Source of the DNA: SW4 sp042466115
GTDB lineage: Bacteria > Pseudomonadota > Alphaproteobacteria > Rhodobacterales > Rhodobacteraceae
DNA: 64,000 bases
Direction of reading: 5' to 3'
NCBI RefSeq assembly: GCF_042466115.1
Contig: NZ_JAXHBQ010000001.1
Span: 2,666,001 to 2,730,000, forward strand
Positions 34,165-43,107 of this stretch are shown in pieces (position 1 is the stretch's first letter; every line of letters begins with the position of its first letter). Both the position numbers and the translations under genes were made by a program. Below the pieces are notes generated by a model. It made no database searches, was not told the origin of the DNA, and saw only the letters and a list, made by a program, of their open reading frames with translations.

Positions 34165-35666
34165 TGAAACAAGTTTCAAGACGGGCGTTTTTGGGCGGGG
34201 CAATGTCTGCCGTGGCAGGTGTTGCGCTGGCTGACGCGCCGCTACGGTCCCTGCGCCCCGTCGCGCGCGACAATGTCGCGATCGAGGCCGCGAGCCGTGT
34301 ATCGCCCCTTGCGCGCACCACCGCTGCTGAAATGATCGCCGAGGCGGACTTGGGTGGCACGGTCGGGTTTGTGGTGGCGGATGCGCGCACCGGTTCAATT
34401 CTAGAGAATACGGATGGCACAGTGCCGCTGCCCCCGGCCAGCGTCGCGAAGGCGGTTACAGCGCTTTACGCGCTGGACCGGTTGGGGCCGCAGCATCGGT
34501 TTGAAACACGCATAATTGCGGAAGGCGTAATTTCTGACGGAATCCTGGATGGTAATTTGATATTGGCCGGAGGGGGCGACCCGATCCTGACCACGGATCA
34601 TCTAGCCGATATCGCCGCAAAACTGAAGGACACCGGCCTGCGCGAGGTGCGCGGCAAGTTTCAGGTCTGGGGTGGTGCGCTGCCCTATATCAATGAAATC
34701 GAACCGGGGCAGTTGGACCATCTGGGCTATAATCCCGCACTTTCGGGCCTGAACCTGAACTTTAACCGCGTGCATTTTGAATGGGCGCGGTCGGGTGGTG
34801 ATTACCGCGTGACGATGGATGCCCGCAGCGAATTGCACCGCCCTGATGTGCGCATGGCGCGGATGCGTGTTGTCGGGCGCAACGTGCCGGTGTTCGCCTA
34901 TGCGGATGGTGGCAGTTTTGACGATTGGAGCGTGGCGCGCGGCGCCTTGGCCAATGGCGGGTCGCGCTGGTTGCCGGTGCGCAAACCCGCGCTTTATGCT
35001 GGTGATGTGTTTACGACGATGGCGCGCGCGCAGGGGATTGTGCTGGGCACGACCGAATTGATTGACGATGTGCCTGACGGCGACGTTTTGGTCACGCACG
35101 GATCTGCCGATCTGCGCGAGGTGCTGCGCGATATGTTGAAGTATTCCACGAACCTCACGGCTGAAGTTGCGGGCCTTTCGGCCACGCGGGCGGCGGATGC
35201 TGACGTGGCAACCCATGTGGGATCGGCGCAGGCGATGGCGCGCTGGCTGGCGGAAAAACACGGGGTGCGGGCAGATTTCGCGGATCATTCCGGCCTGAGT
35301 GACGCGTCGCGGATCAGCGCGCTTGAGATGGTGCAGGTTCTTATGTCAGGCGCAGGCGGGCCATTGCGCCCGATGCTCAAGGATATTCCCATGGTTGACG
35401 ACGAACGCAATGCGCTGCCAGACCATCCAGCGACTGTGGTGGCCAAGACCGGCACGCTGAATTTTGTCAGTTGCCTTGCGGGCTATGTGCGCACGGCGGG
35501 CGGGGTTGATCTGGCGTTCGCGATTTTTGCGGCCAATCTGGACAGGCGCGATGCAGCAAAGGCGCGCGGTGACGAAGTTCCCGAAGGGTCAATCGCTTGG
35601 AACGGGCGGGCCAAACGGTTGCAACAGCGGCTGTTGCAGCGCTGGGGGCTGGTTTACGCCGGATAA
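34161..35666 (+). CDS. dacB: D-alanyl-D-alanine carboxypeptidase/endopeptidase (PBP4, peptidase S13)
   Basis: A 501-residue periplasmic PBP4 that trims or opens peptidoglycan crosslinks. The active-site motif is SVAK (Ser94-Lys97), the second motif is in the YSTNLTAE (SxN) region, and KTG lies near residue 430 (VAKTGTLNFVSC). The N-terminus SRRAFLGGAMSAVAGVALA is a twin-arginine (Tat) signal peptide, unusual for a PBP. ATG at 34161 or 34164 (adjacent codons); the former overlaps nadD by 4 bases. The 3' end overlaps the convergent TerB-like gene by 13 bases. Confidence 0.93.
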   Translation: MMKQVSRRAFLGGAMSAVAGVALADAPLRSLRPVARDNVAIEAASRVSPLARTTAAEMIAEADLGGTVGFVVADARTGSILENTDGTVPLPPASVAKAVTALYALDRLGPQHRFETRIIAEGVISDGILDGNLILAGGGDPILTTDHLADIAAKLKDTGLREVRGKFQVWGGALPYINEIEPGQLDHLGYNPALSGLNLNFNRVHFEWARSGGDYRVTMDARSELHRPDVRMARMRVVGRNVPVFAYADGGSFDDWSVARGALANGGSRWLPVRKPALYAGDVFTTMARAQGIVLGTTELIDDVPDGDVLVTHGSADLREVLRDMLKYSTNLTAEVAGLSATRAADADVATHVGSAQAMARWLAEKHGVRADFADHSGLSDASRISALEMVQVLMSGAGGPLRPMLKDIPMVDDERNALPDHPATVVAKTGTLNFVSCLAGYVRTAGGVDLAFAIFAANLDRRDAAKARGDEVPEGSIAWNGRAKRLQQRLLQRWGLVYAG

Positions 35667-36082
35667 AGCGTCATGTGCCGTGCCCGCGAGCCGCGTTCGA
35701 TTGCAGCGGCATGCAGCCGGTCGATGTTCAGCTCGTAGCGGATTTCTTCCAGCATGCGGCCTTCGGGTTCGGCAATCGCCCCGTCAGCGGCGGCCACATC
35801 ACAGGCCAATGCATATGCGGTTTCATTCAGCCGTTCGGGGAGGGCATCGCGGATCAGGCCGAACAAGGCATCCAATCCGTCCTCTTGTTCAAACAGTTCA
35901 AACACCATTTGCGACATGCGCTTGACGTTATCCGCATCGTAATCGGCAAACACCGGCAAGTTGTTGATGATATTGGCGATTTTCACCAGTTCCGATGTGC
36001 GGATGTTCTCGTCCGAGGCGGACACGGCGATCATCAGTGCGGCAAGCGCGTCTTGCGGGGTCAGGGCGGCCGTGTCTGTCAT
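35654..36082 (-). CDS. TerB family tellurite resistance-like protein
   Basis: A 142-residue all-helical protein with the TerB pattern (DALAALMIAVSASDENIRTSE, and ACDVAAADGAIAEPEGRMLEEI), where conserved acidic residues can bind metal. TerB-like proteins are widespread and usually not tied to actual tellurite resistance. The ATG at 36082 was chosen; the longer upstream reading runs through the lysK 5' region and has no similarity. It overlaps the end of dacB on the other strand. Confidence 0.85.
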   Translation of the reverse strand: MTDTAALTPQDALAALMIAVSASDENIRTSELVKIANIINNLPVFADYDADNVKRMSQMVFELFEQEDGLDALFGLIRDALPERLNETAYALACDVAAADGAIAEPEGRMLEEIRYELNIDRLHAAAIERGSRARHMTLYPA

Positions 36083-36193
36083 GGGTTTGCTCCGTTTGTT
36101 ACCCCTGACATTTATTGACGCTTGGCCGTTGCCGCAATAGGGAGTGCGCAATGTCGCACCATGGCGGGCGATATATGGAGAGTGAGAGAAATA

Positions 36194-37774
36194 ATGTCCG
36201 ATCTGCGCGACGCTGGAATGAAATCCAAGGCATGGCCCTTTGAAGAAGCGCGCAAGCTGTTGAAACGCTATGAAAAAGCGCCGCCGGAAAAGGGATATGT
36301 GTTGTTTGAAACGGGCTATGGCCCGTCCGGCCTGCCCCATATCGGCACCTTTGGCGAGGTCAGCCGCACGACGATGATCCGCCGCGCGTTTGAAGTGATT
36401 TCGGATATTCCCACCCGTCTGATCTGTTTTTCGGACGATGTGGACGGGATGCGCAAGGTGCCGGGCAATGTGCCCAATCCCGAAAAGCTGAAGGACTACC
36501 TGCAACTGCCGCTGACCAAAGTGCCTGATCCCTTTGGCGAATTCGAAAGCTTTGGCCATCATAATAACGCCATGTTGCGCCGGTTCCTTGATACTTTCGG
36601 GTTCGAATACGAATTTATCAGCGCGACCGAATACTACGCTTCGGGCCAGTTTGACGAGGTGCTGTTGCGCGCGGCGGAACGCTATGACGATGTCATGGCC
36701 GTGATGCTGAAATCGCTGCGCGAGGAACGCCGCGAGACCTATTCGATCTTTCTGCCGATCCATCCCGAAACCGGCCGTGTTCTGTATGTCCCGATGAAAC
36801 ATGTGGATGCGCAAAACGGCACGATCACCTTTGATGATGAAGACGGCCGCGAGTGGACCTTGCCTGTCACGGGTGGCCACGTGAAATTGCAGTGGAAGCC
36901 GGATTTTGGCGCGCGCTGGGCCGCGCTTGACGTTGACTTCGAGATGTATGGCAAGGACCACAGCACCAACACGCCGATCTATGACCGCATTTGCGAAATT
37001 CTGGGGGGTCGCAAGCCCGAGCATTTCACCTACGAGTTGTTTCTGGATGAAAACGGCCAGAAAATCTCCAAATCATCGGGCAATGGCGTGTCGATTGACG
37101 AGTGGCTGACCTATGCCAGCACCGAAAGCTTGTCGTATTTCATGTATCTCAAGCCCAAGACGGCCAAGCGGATGCATTTTGATGTGATCCCCAAGGCTGT
37201 GGATGAATATCACCAGCAGTTGCGTGCCTACGCCGATCAGGACACGGATGCGCGAGTGAACAACCCTGTGTTCCACATTCACGGACACAATGTTCCGGCC
37301 TCGACGATGGTTGTGCCGTTTTCGATGTTGTTGAACCTGGCGAGTGTGTCAGGGGCCGAAGACAAGGAAACCCTGTGGGGTTTCATTGCACGTTACGCGC
37401 CTGATGCGTCGCCCGACAAGAACCCCGATATGGACGCCGCGGCGGGTTTCGCCGTGCGCTATTACAACGACTTTGTGAAGCCCCATAAGGTGTTCCGCTT
37501 GGCCGAGGAACACGAGCGCGTGGCACTGCAAGACTTGCTGGCGCGCCTGAAGGCCTGGGATGGCGGGTTGGACGCCGAGGAACTGCAAAGCATGGTGTTT
37601 GCGGTTGGCAAGGAACACGGGTTTGACCCGCTGCGCGCATGGTTCGCTACCCTTTACGAAGTGCTGTTGGGGGCCACGCAAGGCCCGCGCTTTGGCGGTT
37701 TCATCGCGCTTTACGGGGTCGCTGAAACCATCGCGCTGATCGAGGATGCGCTGGCGGGAAAACTGGCCGCCTAA
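36194..37774 (+). CDS. lysK: Lysine--tRNA ligase, class I
   Basis: A 526-residue class I lysyl-tRNA synthetase, the archaeal-type enzyme that replaces class II LysS in most alphaproteobacteria. The HIGH-like motif is PHIG (48-51) and the KMSKS-like loop is KISKSSG near residue 291. The conserved ETGYGPSGLPHIGTFGE and EMYGKDHSTNTPIYD segments are present. The start MSDLRDAGMKSKAWPFEEA is usual for the family. It charges tRNA-Lys in the cytosol. It is divergent from the TerB-like gene. Confidence 0.97.
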   Translation: MSDLRDAGMKSKAWPFEEARKLLKRYEKAPPEKGYVLFETGYGPSGLPHIGTFGEVSRTTMIRRAFEVISDIPTRLICFSDDVDGMRKVPGNVPNPEKLKDYLQLPLTKVPDPFGEFESFGHHNNAMLRRFLDTFGFEYEFISATEYYASGQFDEVLLRAAERYDDVMAVMLKSLREERRETYSIFLPIHPETGRVLYVPMKHVDAQNGTITFDDEDGREWTLPVTGGHVKLQWKPDFGARWAALDVDFEMYGKDHSTNTPIYDRICEILGGRKPEHFTYELFLDENGQKISKSSGNGVSIDEWLTYASTESLSYFMYLKPKTAKRMHFDVIPKAVDEYHQQLRAYADQDTDARVNNPVFHIHGHNVPASTMVVPFSMLLNLASVSGAEDKETLWGFIARYAPDASPDKNPDMDAAAGFAVRYYNDFVKPHKVFRLAEEHERVALQDLLARLKAWDGGLDAEELQSMVFAVGKEHGFDPLRAWFATLYEVLLGATQGPRFGGFIALYGVAETIALIEDALAGKLAA

Positions 37775-37839
37775 GGCTTTTTGAAACTAATCGGCCGCGT
37801 GATCCGTATCTTTTGGGTAACCAGAGGGAGGAATGGATC

Positions 37840-38241
37840 ATGCGACGATTTCTTTTTGGGCTTGTGGTGGCCTTGGGCCTGCCATTCATGGCGCAGGCGC
37901 AGGGTGCCGAGATCGAGGATGTCATTGGCAGCCAGCTTGAGGCGTTCAATGACCGCAATGTCGAGGAAGCATGGCAATACGCCAGCCCGATGATCCAAGG
38001 CATGTTTGGCGATGCGGGCAATTTCGGGATGATGGTCCAGCAGGGCTATCCGATGGTCTGGGACAACCGCGATGTCCGGTTTCTGGAACTGCGCGAAATC
38101 GCCGGAGTCATGTATCAGAAAGTGATGCTGCGCGATGCCAGCGGCGGTTTGCACATTCTGGACTATGAGATGATCCAAACGCCGCAAGGCTGGCAAATTG
38201 ATGGTGTTCAGATCCTGCCGGCACCTGACGTGGGCGCCTGA
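37840..38241 (+). CDS. DUF4864 domain-containing secreted protein
   Basis: A 133-residue protein with a signal peptide (RRFLFGLVVALGLPFMAQAQG) and a single NTF2-like DUF4864 domain (VIGSQLEAFNDRNVEEAWQY, later YEMIQTPQGWQIDGVQIL). The family is found mainly in alphaproteobacteria, is periplasmic, and has no known activity. GGGAGG lies 8 bases before the ATG at 37840. It follows lysK by 65 bases, perhaps with its own promoter. Confidence 0.85.
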   Translation: MRRFLFGLVVALGLPFMAQAQGAEIEDVIGSQLEAFNDRNVEEAWQYASPMIQGMFGDAGNFGMMVQQGYPMVWDNRDVRFLELREIAGVMYQKVMLRDASGGLHILDYEMIQTPQGWQIDGVQILPAPDVGA

Positions 38242-38444
38242 GCCATTGGCGAAGCCGCCTGCCTGAGCGTGGGGGTGTTGCCACCCTTCCCACCCCTGCG
38301 CGCGGTGGTCCAAGCGCGCGTTTACCCCTGATTGATACCTCTGCCAGCGGTTGATCTGCGTGATTTTGCGCGGGTTGCGGTCTGGATTTGAAGGCGTCTG
38401 GCGAAGTGAACCTTTGTCTGATTGGCCTGCGGAAAGGGGTTTTG

Positions 38445-40733
38445 ATGAACAAGGCGATTACGGACGGGCTGGTGTTGATGCCGCCCGCGTTTGCGGATGG
38501 ATTGGGCGTTTGGTCAAGCGGGGATGGCACCCCGGGGTCGGATACCTATGCGGGGTCTGGCACGGGTGTGTTGGTGCCGGCGGATCAGAATTTTGGCGGC
38601 TGTATCGAGATCCTGAAAAGCCAGTCAGTGACAAAACTGCGCTACATGGGTGAAACGACGATCCTGCCCGGTTGCTATTTGCGTATTTCAGCCAGGGTCA
38701 AGGCCGTTGGCGGGGCGTTGCCTTCGGTGCGGATTGCCGGTTGGGCAGGCGCGGGCGGTGGTGCGCATGTGAACGGTTTGGTTGAACATGGTCCGTCCGT
38801 GCAACTGACCACCTATGGCGAAGTTGTCGAGGTCAGCGCGATCCTTGGCACGGGGCAGCGCACCGGCGTGGACATGATCTGGGCCGATGCGATCTATGGC
38901 CATCTTGGCCTTGATCTGACGGGTCCGAATGGCGGCATCGTGCGCGTGGACGACATTGTCATCGAGGACATCACCAACGTCTTTATCCGCGATATGATGG
39001 GCGTGGTCGATGTGCGTGATTATGGCGCGATCGGCGATGGCATCGCCAATGACGCGGCCGCATTCGAGGCGGCTGATGCGGATGCGCAGGGCCGCGAGGT
39101 CTTGATTTCCGCCGGCACGTATTTCCTTAACAACAACGTCACGTTCCAGAACCAGGTGCACTTTGAAGGCAAGGTCACGATGCCTGCCGACAAGCGTCTG
39201 ATTTTCCAAAAGAACTTTGACTATGCAACCTACCTTGATGCCTTTGGCAACGAGGAAGAAGCGTTCAAAAAGGCCTATCAGGCGCTGCTGAACTATACCG
39301 ATCACGAAAGCCTTGATCTGGGCGGGCGTCGGATTGCGCTCTCGGAACCGGTGGACATGTTCGCAGCCGAAGGCACAAAGAACACCTTTGCGACCCGCCG
39401 CGTGATCCGCAATGGCCAGTTCCAGCCGATCACCGGCCCAAACTGGGACGACGATGTGGTGACATCGCAGGCGACCTATGCCGCATCATCGCCAAAGACC
39501 CTGACAGGTGTGTCCAACGTGGCCAATATCCAAAAGGGATCGCTGGTGACGGGCAATGGTGTTGGACGCGAGATTTACGTCAAGGACGTGAACGTGGGCG
39601 CGCAGACCGTGACCCTGTCCAACGCTTTGTTTGATGCCGAAGGGACGCAGAATTTCACGTTCACCCGCTTCAAATACCTGCTGGATTTCAGCGGCTATGA
39701 TGATCTGAGCCAGTTTGTTCTGGATGACATCGAGTTTCAGTGCAACGGCAAGGCAAGCGCGATCATGCTGGCACCGCAGGGGCTGACATTCCATCTGCGT
39801 GACTGCTTTATCACCAAACCCAAGGATCGCGGGATCAGTTCGATCGGGGGTGGCTGTCAGGGGATGATGATTGACCGTTGCCAGTTCCTGTCAAATGAGC
39901 AAAGCCTGCTGGTCAGTCAGCGCACGTCCATCGCGTTCAACGTCAATGCCAATGACGTCAAGGTGCGCGACAACCGGATGATGATGTTTGAACACTTCTG
40001 CGTGCTGGGCGGCACCGGTGCCTTGATCACGGGCAACCACCTGTTTTCCGGCGACACCCAGGCCGAAGGCGTGCGCAAGGGCGGAATCATCTTTACGACG
40101 CCGAACGTGGCCTCGACGATTTCGGGCAACTACATCGACAACAACTTTGTCGAATGGACAAACGAACACGATGCGTCACCGGCACTGGGCGCGCAGTTTT
40201 CCTTTGGCGGACTGTCATTGACGGGCAACATTTTCCTGAGCATTGACGTGGCAGATTGGTTTAAATGGATCGTCATCAAACCGTATGGTGAAAACCACTT
40301 TATTCACGGTCTTTCGGTGGTCGGGAACGTGTTCCGTGCGATCAACGGGTATATTGATCGGGTTGAAGGCGTTGATACGACCTACGCCGACCTTGATTTC
40401 AACCGGATGCGCAATGTCGTGTTCAGCGCAAATACCTTCCACGGAATCCGGGATGAAACGCTGAACCCGCTAAGCATCGTGCACAATCAGGCCACGGCTG
40501 ACCGTATCTGGATCGTCGACACGCAGCCATATCTTCCCTTTGGTGGCTGGGCGCGCACGGTCGAATCCTGTGTCACCGAGGGACGCGTTGCCGATGAAAG
40601 TGACGATGCCGTTTATGATGCACCGTGGATGTCACCGGCCTATGCGCCTGACAAGACCCAGTTCCGTGTGATCTGGAAGGTGCCTGTCACCGGCAAGGTG
40701 CGGTGTTCGGTGCGGATGGACAACCCGATCTAG
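38445..40733 (+). CDS. Glycosyl hydrolase 28-related / pectate-lyase-superfamily right-handed beta-helix protein
   Basis: A 762-residue protein. Residues 1-180 or so form a beta-rich N-terminal module (GWAGAGGGAHVNG region, jelly-roll-like). At about 190 the typical beta-helix opening VVDVRDYGAIGDGIANDAAAFEAAD begins (shown in pieces: VRDYGAIGDG, then NDAAAFEA), followed by some 15 parallel helix turns and a short C-terminal cap. No signal peptide is visible, yet such folds are usually extracellular carbohydrate-binding lyases or phage-type tailspikes. It stands alone, with its own terminator. Role unknown; a tailspike-like or gene-transfer-agent spike role is worth testing. Confidence 0.75.
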   Translation: MNKAITDGLVLMPPAFADGLGVWSSGDGTPGSDTYAGSGTGVLVPADQNFGGCIEILKSQSVTKLRYMGETTILPGCYLRISARVKAVGGALPSVRIAGWAGAGGGAHVNGLVEHGPSVQLTTYGEVVEVSAILGTGQRTGVDMIWADAIYGHLGLDLTGPNGGIVRVDDIVIEDITNVFIRDMMGVVDVRDYGAIGDGIANDAAAFEAADADAQGREVLISAGTYFLNNNVTFQNQVHFEGKVTMPADKRLIFQKNFDYATYLDAFGNEEEAFKKAYQALLNYTDHESLDLGGRRIALSEPVDMFAAEGTKNTFATRRVIRNGQFQPITGPNWDDDVVTSQATYAASSPKTLTGVSNVANIQKGSLVTGNGVGREIYVKDVNVGAQTVTLSNALFDAEGTQNFTFTRFKYLLDFSGYDDLSQFVLDDIEFQCNGKASAIMLAPQGLTFHLRDCFITKPKDRGISSIGGGCQGMMIDRCQFLSNEQSLLVSQRTSIAFNVNANDVKVRDNRMMMFEHFCVLGGTGALITGNHLFSGDTQAEGVRKGGIIFTTPNVASTISGNYIDNNFVEWTNEHDASPALGAQFSFGGLSLTGNIFLSIDVADWFKWIVIKPYGENHFIHGLSVVGNVFRAINGYIDRVEGVDTTYADLDFNRMRNVVFSANTFHGIRDETLNPLSIVHNQATADRIWIVDTQPYLPFGGWARTVESCVTEGRVADESDDAVYDAPWMSPAYAPDKTQFRVIWKVPVTGKVRCSVRMDNPI

Positions 40734-40739
40734 GACCTG

Positions 40740-40765
40740 AAGGGGGCGTTGCAAGACGCCCCCTT
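40740..40765. terminator. Terminator after the beta-helix gene
   Basis: 10-bp stem AAGGGGGCGT / ACGCCCCCTT with a 6-base loop, followed by ATTTA. The convergent YdcF gene ends at its 3' edge. Confidence 0.85.
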
Positions 40766-41222
40766 ATTTAATGCGCATTGCATAGGCGACATATGCGGGA
40801 ACTTCACGCAGCATTGCCCGAATTTGCACTGCTGCCTTGGCCCCTCTCAGCGAAGGCGCAACTGATTTCGCGCGCAGCCCGTTCCGGCGCGCAACCAGCC
40901 GCGCGCGCGGCCCGTGATACCAATCCGTAACGATCACCACATCGCGTGTTTTCAGCAAGGGCACAGCCATCGCGATGTTTTCGCCCGTGGTTGTCGATTG
41001 ATCCTCAAGCGTGATCGCACCGGCCGGAACGCCCGCGCTGACCAGCAGATCATACATTGCCGCGGCTTCGCTTGGGGGATGTTTGCCAAGCCCGCCACAG
41101 GCGATCAGCTGGTCCACTTCCCCGTCATGATATAGCTGCGCCGCACGCAGGGTGCGCCGCCGCAAGGTGGGCGAGGGGCCATCGGCCCAGACAGCCGCCC
41201 CAAGGATCAGTACCGTTTTCAT
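40764..41222 (-). CDS. YdcF family protein (DUF218)
   Basis: A 152-residue DUF218/YdcF domain. The typical LILGAAVWADGPSPTLRRR start, IACGGLGKHPPSEAAAM, the EDQSTTTGENI segment and VTDWYHGPRARLVARR are present. Such domains bind S-adenosylmethionine in E. coli YdcF or take part in cell-envelope functions (SanA, ElyC). Here no membrane anchor is seen, so it is cytosolic. The ATG at 41222 was chosen because the Rossmann strand begins at once. Confidence 0.85.
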   Translation of the reverse strand: MKTVLILGAAVWADGPSPTLRRRTLRAAQLYHDGEVDQLIACGGLGKHPPSEAAAMYDLLVSAGVPAGAITLEDQSTTTGENIAMAVPLLKTRDVVIVTDWYHGPRARLVARRNGLRAKSVAPSLRGAKAAVQIRAMLREVPAYVAYAMRIK

Positions 41223-41328
41223 CGGCCAAGCTTGGGCCAGTTCCCGCTTGCTTGAAAGGCCTATGACGCAGATCAATCCCAACCTGCGAATTTGCCGTTA
41301 AACTGGCGGCAACCAAAGGAGGATTCCC

Positions 41329-41736
41329 ATGTATCGCAACGTCCTTGTTCCCATTGCCTATGACGCCGACCACGATCCCAAGGCCGCGATTGCGCTGGCC
41401 CAGGTTCTGGCCGCCAAGGATGGCAAGATAACCTTGCTGCACGTCATGGACGAGGTGCCATCTTATGCCTTGTCCTATATGCCTGCCGGATTCCGCGATG
41501 AAACCCGTGTGGCGCTGTCGCGCGATCTGGCCGAAAAAGCGTCCCTGTTGAAAAATGCCACCGGCCTTGTGATTGAGGGGCATTCAGGGCGCACAATCCT
41601 TGAGTGGGCCGAGGAACACGACGTGGATTGCATCGTCATGGCCTCGCACCGGCCCGGCATTTCCGACTATTTCCTTGGCTCGACAGCGGCACGTGTTGTG
41701 CGTCACGCGCCTTGTGCTGTGCATGTGATGCGCTAG
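41329..41736 (+). CDS. Universal stress protein (UspA family), second copy
   Basis: A 135-residue Usp domain (NVLVPIAYDADHDPKAAIALA start; DVDCIVMASHRPGISDYFLG with the ATP-binding glycine-serine loop, then STAARVVRHAPCAVHVMR). It lacks detectable extra domains. AAAGGAGG lies 7 bases before the ATG. It is only distantly related to the Usp at 29546. The monooxygenase gene follows after 22 bases with its own AAAGGAGG, so the two likely form an operon. Confidence 0.9.
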   Translation: MYRNVLVPIAYDADHDPKAAIALAQVLAAKDGKITLLHVMDEVPSYALSYMPAGFRDETRVALSRDLAEKASLLKNATGLVIEGHSGRTILEWAEEHDVDCIVMASHRPGISDYFLGSTAARVVRHAPCAVHVMR

Positions 41737-41758
41737 GCTGGCCCGAAAGGAGGACGCC

Positions 41759-42076
41759 ATGCTAACGATTGAAAAAGGGGCCGCGGGCCAGACCGTGCTC
41801 ACCACATTCGAGGTGACGCCGGGCACCTGCGAGGACCTTCTTGAGGCGCTCACTGATGCCTATGAGGCGTGCATTTCCAAACAACCCGGCTTTATCGCCG
41901 CCGGTCTCCATGTGAACGACGCCCAGACCCGCATCGCCAACTATTCCAAGTGGGAAAGGCGCGAGGATTTTCAGGCCATGCTGCGCACACCGGAAATGCG
42001 CAAACGCAACCGCGCGATCAGCGAGTTGTGCAAAGGGTTCGAGCCGGTGATGTACGAAGTCGCGGCGGTGTTTTAG
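41759..42076 (+). CDS. Antibiotic biosynthesis monooxygenase (ABM) family protein
   Basis: A 105-residue ferredoxin-fold protein of the ABM/YgiN/heme-degrading type. Pattern: VLTTFEVTPGTCEDLLEALTD, HVNDAQTRIANYSKWERREDFQAM, then MRKRNRAISEL. ABM proteins act as quinol or small-molecule monooxygenases, but most are not assigned. The stop overlaps the convergent zinc-ribbon gene by 4 bases. Confidence 0.85.
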   Translation: MLTIEKGAAGQTVLTTFEVTPGTCEDLLEALTDAYEACISKQPGFIAAGLHVNDAQTRIANYSKWERREDFQAMLRTPEMRKRNRAISELCKGFEPVMYEVAAVF

Positions 42077-42420
42077 GTTTCGGGCGGCAGGTCACGCTGG
42101 CAAAACCGGCACACAACCGCCGCCTGTTTGATGGTTTCGGCGCAAAACGGGCATTCCTTGGTCGCGACGGGCAGCGCAGGTGGCGCGGCAGGGGGTTGCG
42201 GGATGGCGGGCGGCGCGGGCTGTTGGATGTAGTGCACGGTTTGCTGTGGCACCACGTCATCGGTAAAAATCTCGATGAAGGCCCAGATGACCCAAACGGG
42301 AAACAAGAAGATCAGCAGCAAGAGGGCGGCCACCCAAGACCGTTGAAAGGTCTTAATCGCGCCGCCAAACATCGCGATGATGATCGCGATGACAATGATC
42401 GCGCCGATAATTTCGCCCAT
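42073..42420 (-). CDS. Membrane protein with C-terminal zinc ribbon
   Basis: A 115-residue protein. Two N-terminal membrane helices (EIIGAIIVIAIIIAMFGGAI and SWVAALLLLIFLFPVWVIWA) are followed by a Pro/Ala-rich linker and a C-terminal zinc ribbon (CPFC-x10-CRFC, ECPFCAETIKQAAVVCRFCQ). The ribbon is of the type often found at the end of membrane anchors. Function unknown. The ATG at 42420 has GGGGGAAA 7 bases upstream; the GTG at 42426 is too close to it. Confidence 0.75.
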   Translation of the reverse strand: MGEIIGAIIVIAIIIAMFGGAIKTFQRSWVAALLLLIFLFPVWVIWAFIEIFTDDVVPQQTVHYIQQPAPPAIPQPPAAPPALPVATKECPFCAETIKQAAVVCRFCQRDLPPET

Positions 42421-42506
42421 TGTCACGTTTCCCCCAGCTTTGCCGCAAGATCATGCGAAGAAAAGGCAAGGGGGTCAATGTCTTGCGGGTGTTTTTGTCG
42501 GGTGTC

Positions 42507-42935
42507 CTAGGATGTGGCAGGGGTATCTGAAGGGCAGTCCCGAAACGCGCGCACGGCCGGGGCGGCGTCCGTCAGGATCATCGGCACTGTTGTTGGGCCG
42601 CTGGCGGCCAAGGCGCCTGCATTAAACTCCAACCCGTCGAGCACATTGCCAAAGCCGCGATCACGCACCGTCAGCGTGGCACCGTCTGTCACATGCCTGT
42701 CGGTGCCGATGGCCAAGGGGCGCGGGCCGATGAACTCCATGCCAAAGACCGGTGCGTCGGGCCATGTGCCGTCTTTCAACGTGATCGACAGCGCGTATTC
42801 CGGCAGGGTCGCATCATAGGTGATCACGATTGCGGCGGTGTCGGTGTCGTGGGCCAGTGTGCAAATCGGGTCGGGCGAGAACTCCCACGCGAAGGCAGGG
42901 AACGGGAGGGCAGCGAGGATGACGGCGAGGCGCAT
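42507..42935 (-). CDS. Hypothetical secreted protein
   Basis: A 142-residue protein with a short signal peptide (RLAVILAALPFPAFA) and a beta-rich mature part with no recognised family (SPDPICTLAHDTDTAAIVITYD, TDGATLTVRDRGFGNVLDG). Two cysteines could form a disulfide. It lies between the zinc-ribbon protein and a REP pair. It is probably a lineage-specific periplasmic protein. Confidence 0.65.
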   Translation of the reverse strand: MRLAVILAALPFPAFAWEFSPDPICTLAHDTDTAAIVITYDATLPEYALSITLKDGTWPDAPVFGMEFIGPRPLAIGTDRHVTDGATLTVRDRGFGNVLDGLEFNAGALAASGPTTVPMILTDAAPAVRAFRDCPSDTPATS

Positions 42936-42966
42936 GAAGGGAAGATAGCGCAGTTTACGGCGGCGG

Positions 42967-43017
42967 GTAGGGCGGGATTTATCCCGCCGAGTGTGGCGGG
43001 TTTAACCCCGCCCTACG
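42967..43017. repeat. Inverted pair of REP palindromes (BIME-like)
   Basis: Two 18-bp palindromes, GGCGGGATTTATCCCGCC (42971-42988) and GGCGGGTTTAACCCCGCC (42995-43012), 6 bases apart, flanked outside by GTAGGG and CCCTAC so that the whole 51 bases form one larger inverted repeat. The sequence matches the RAYT-associated REPs at 26984-27581. Confidence 0.85.
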
Positions 43018-43107
43018 AGGTGCAAAGTGACCATGTAGAGCAATTGTACTTTGGCACGAAGCGTTTGTATCACGGTGAGGTGGGTCTCTCCCCACACCAC
43101 GAATTGC

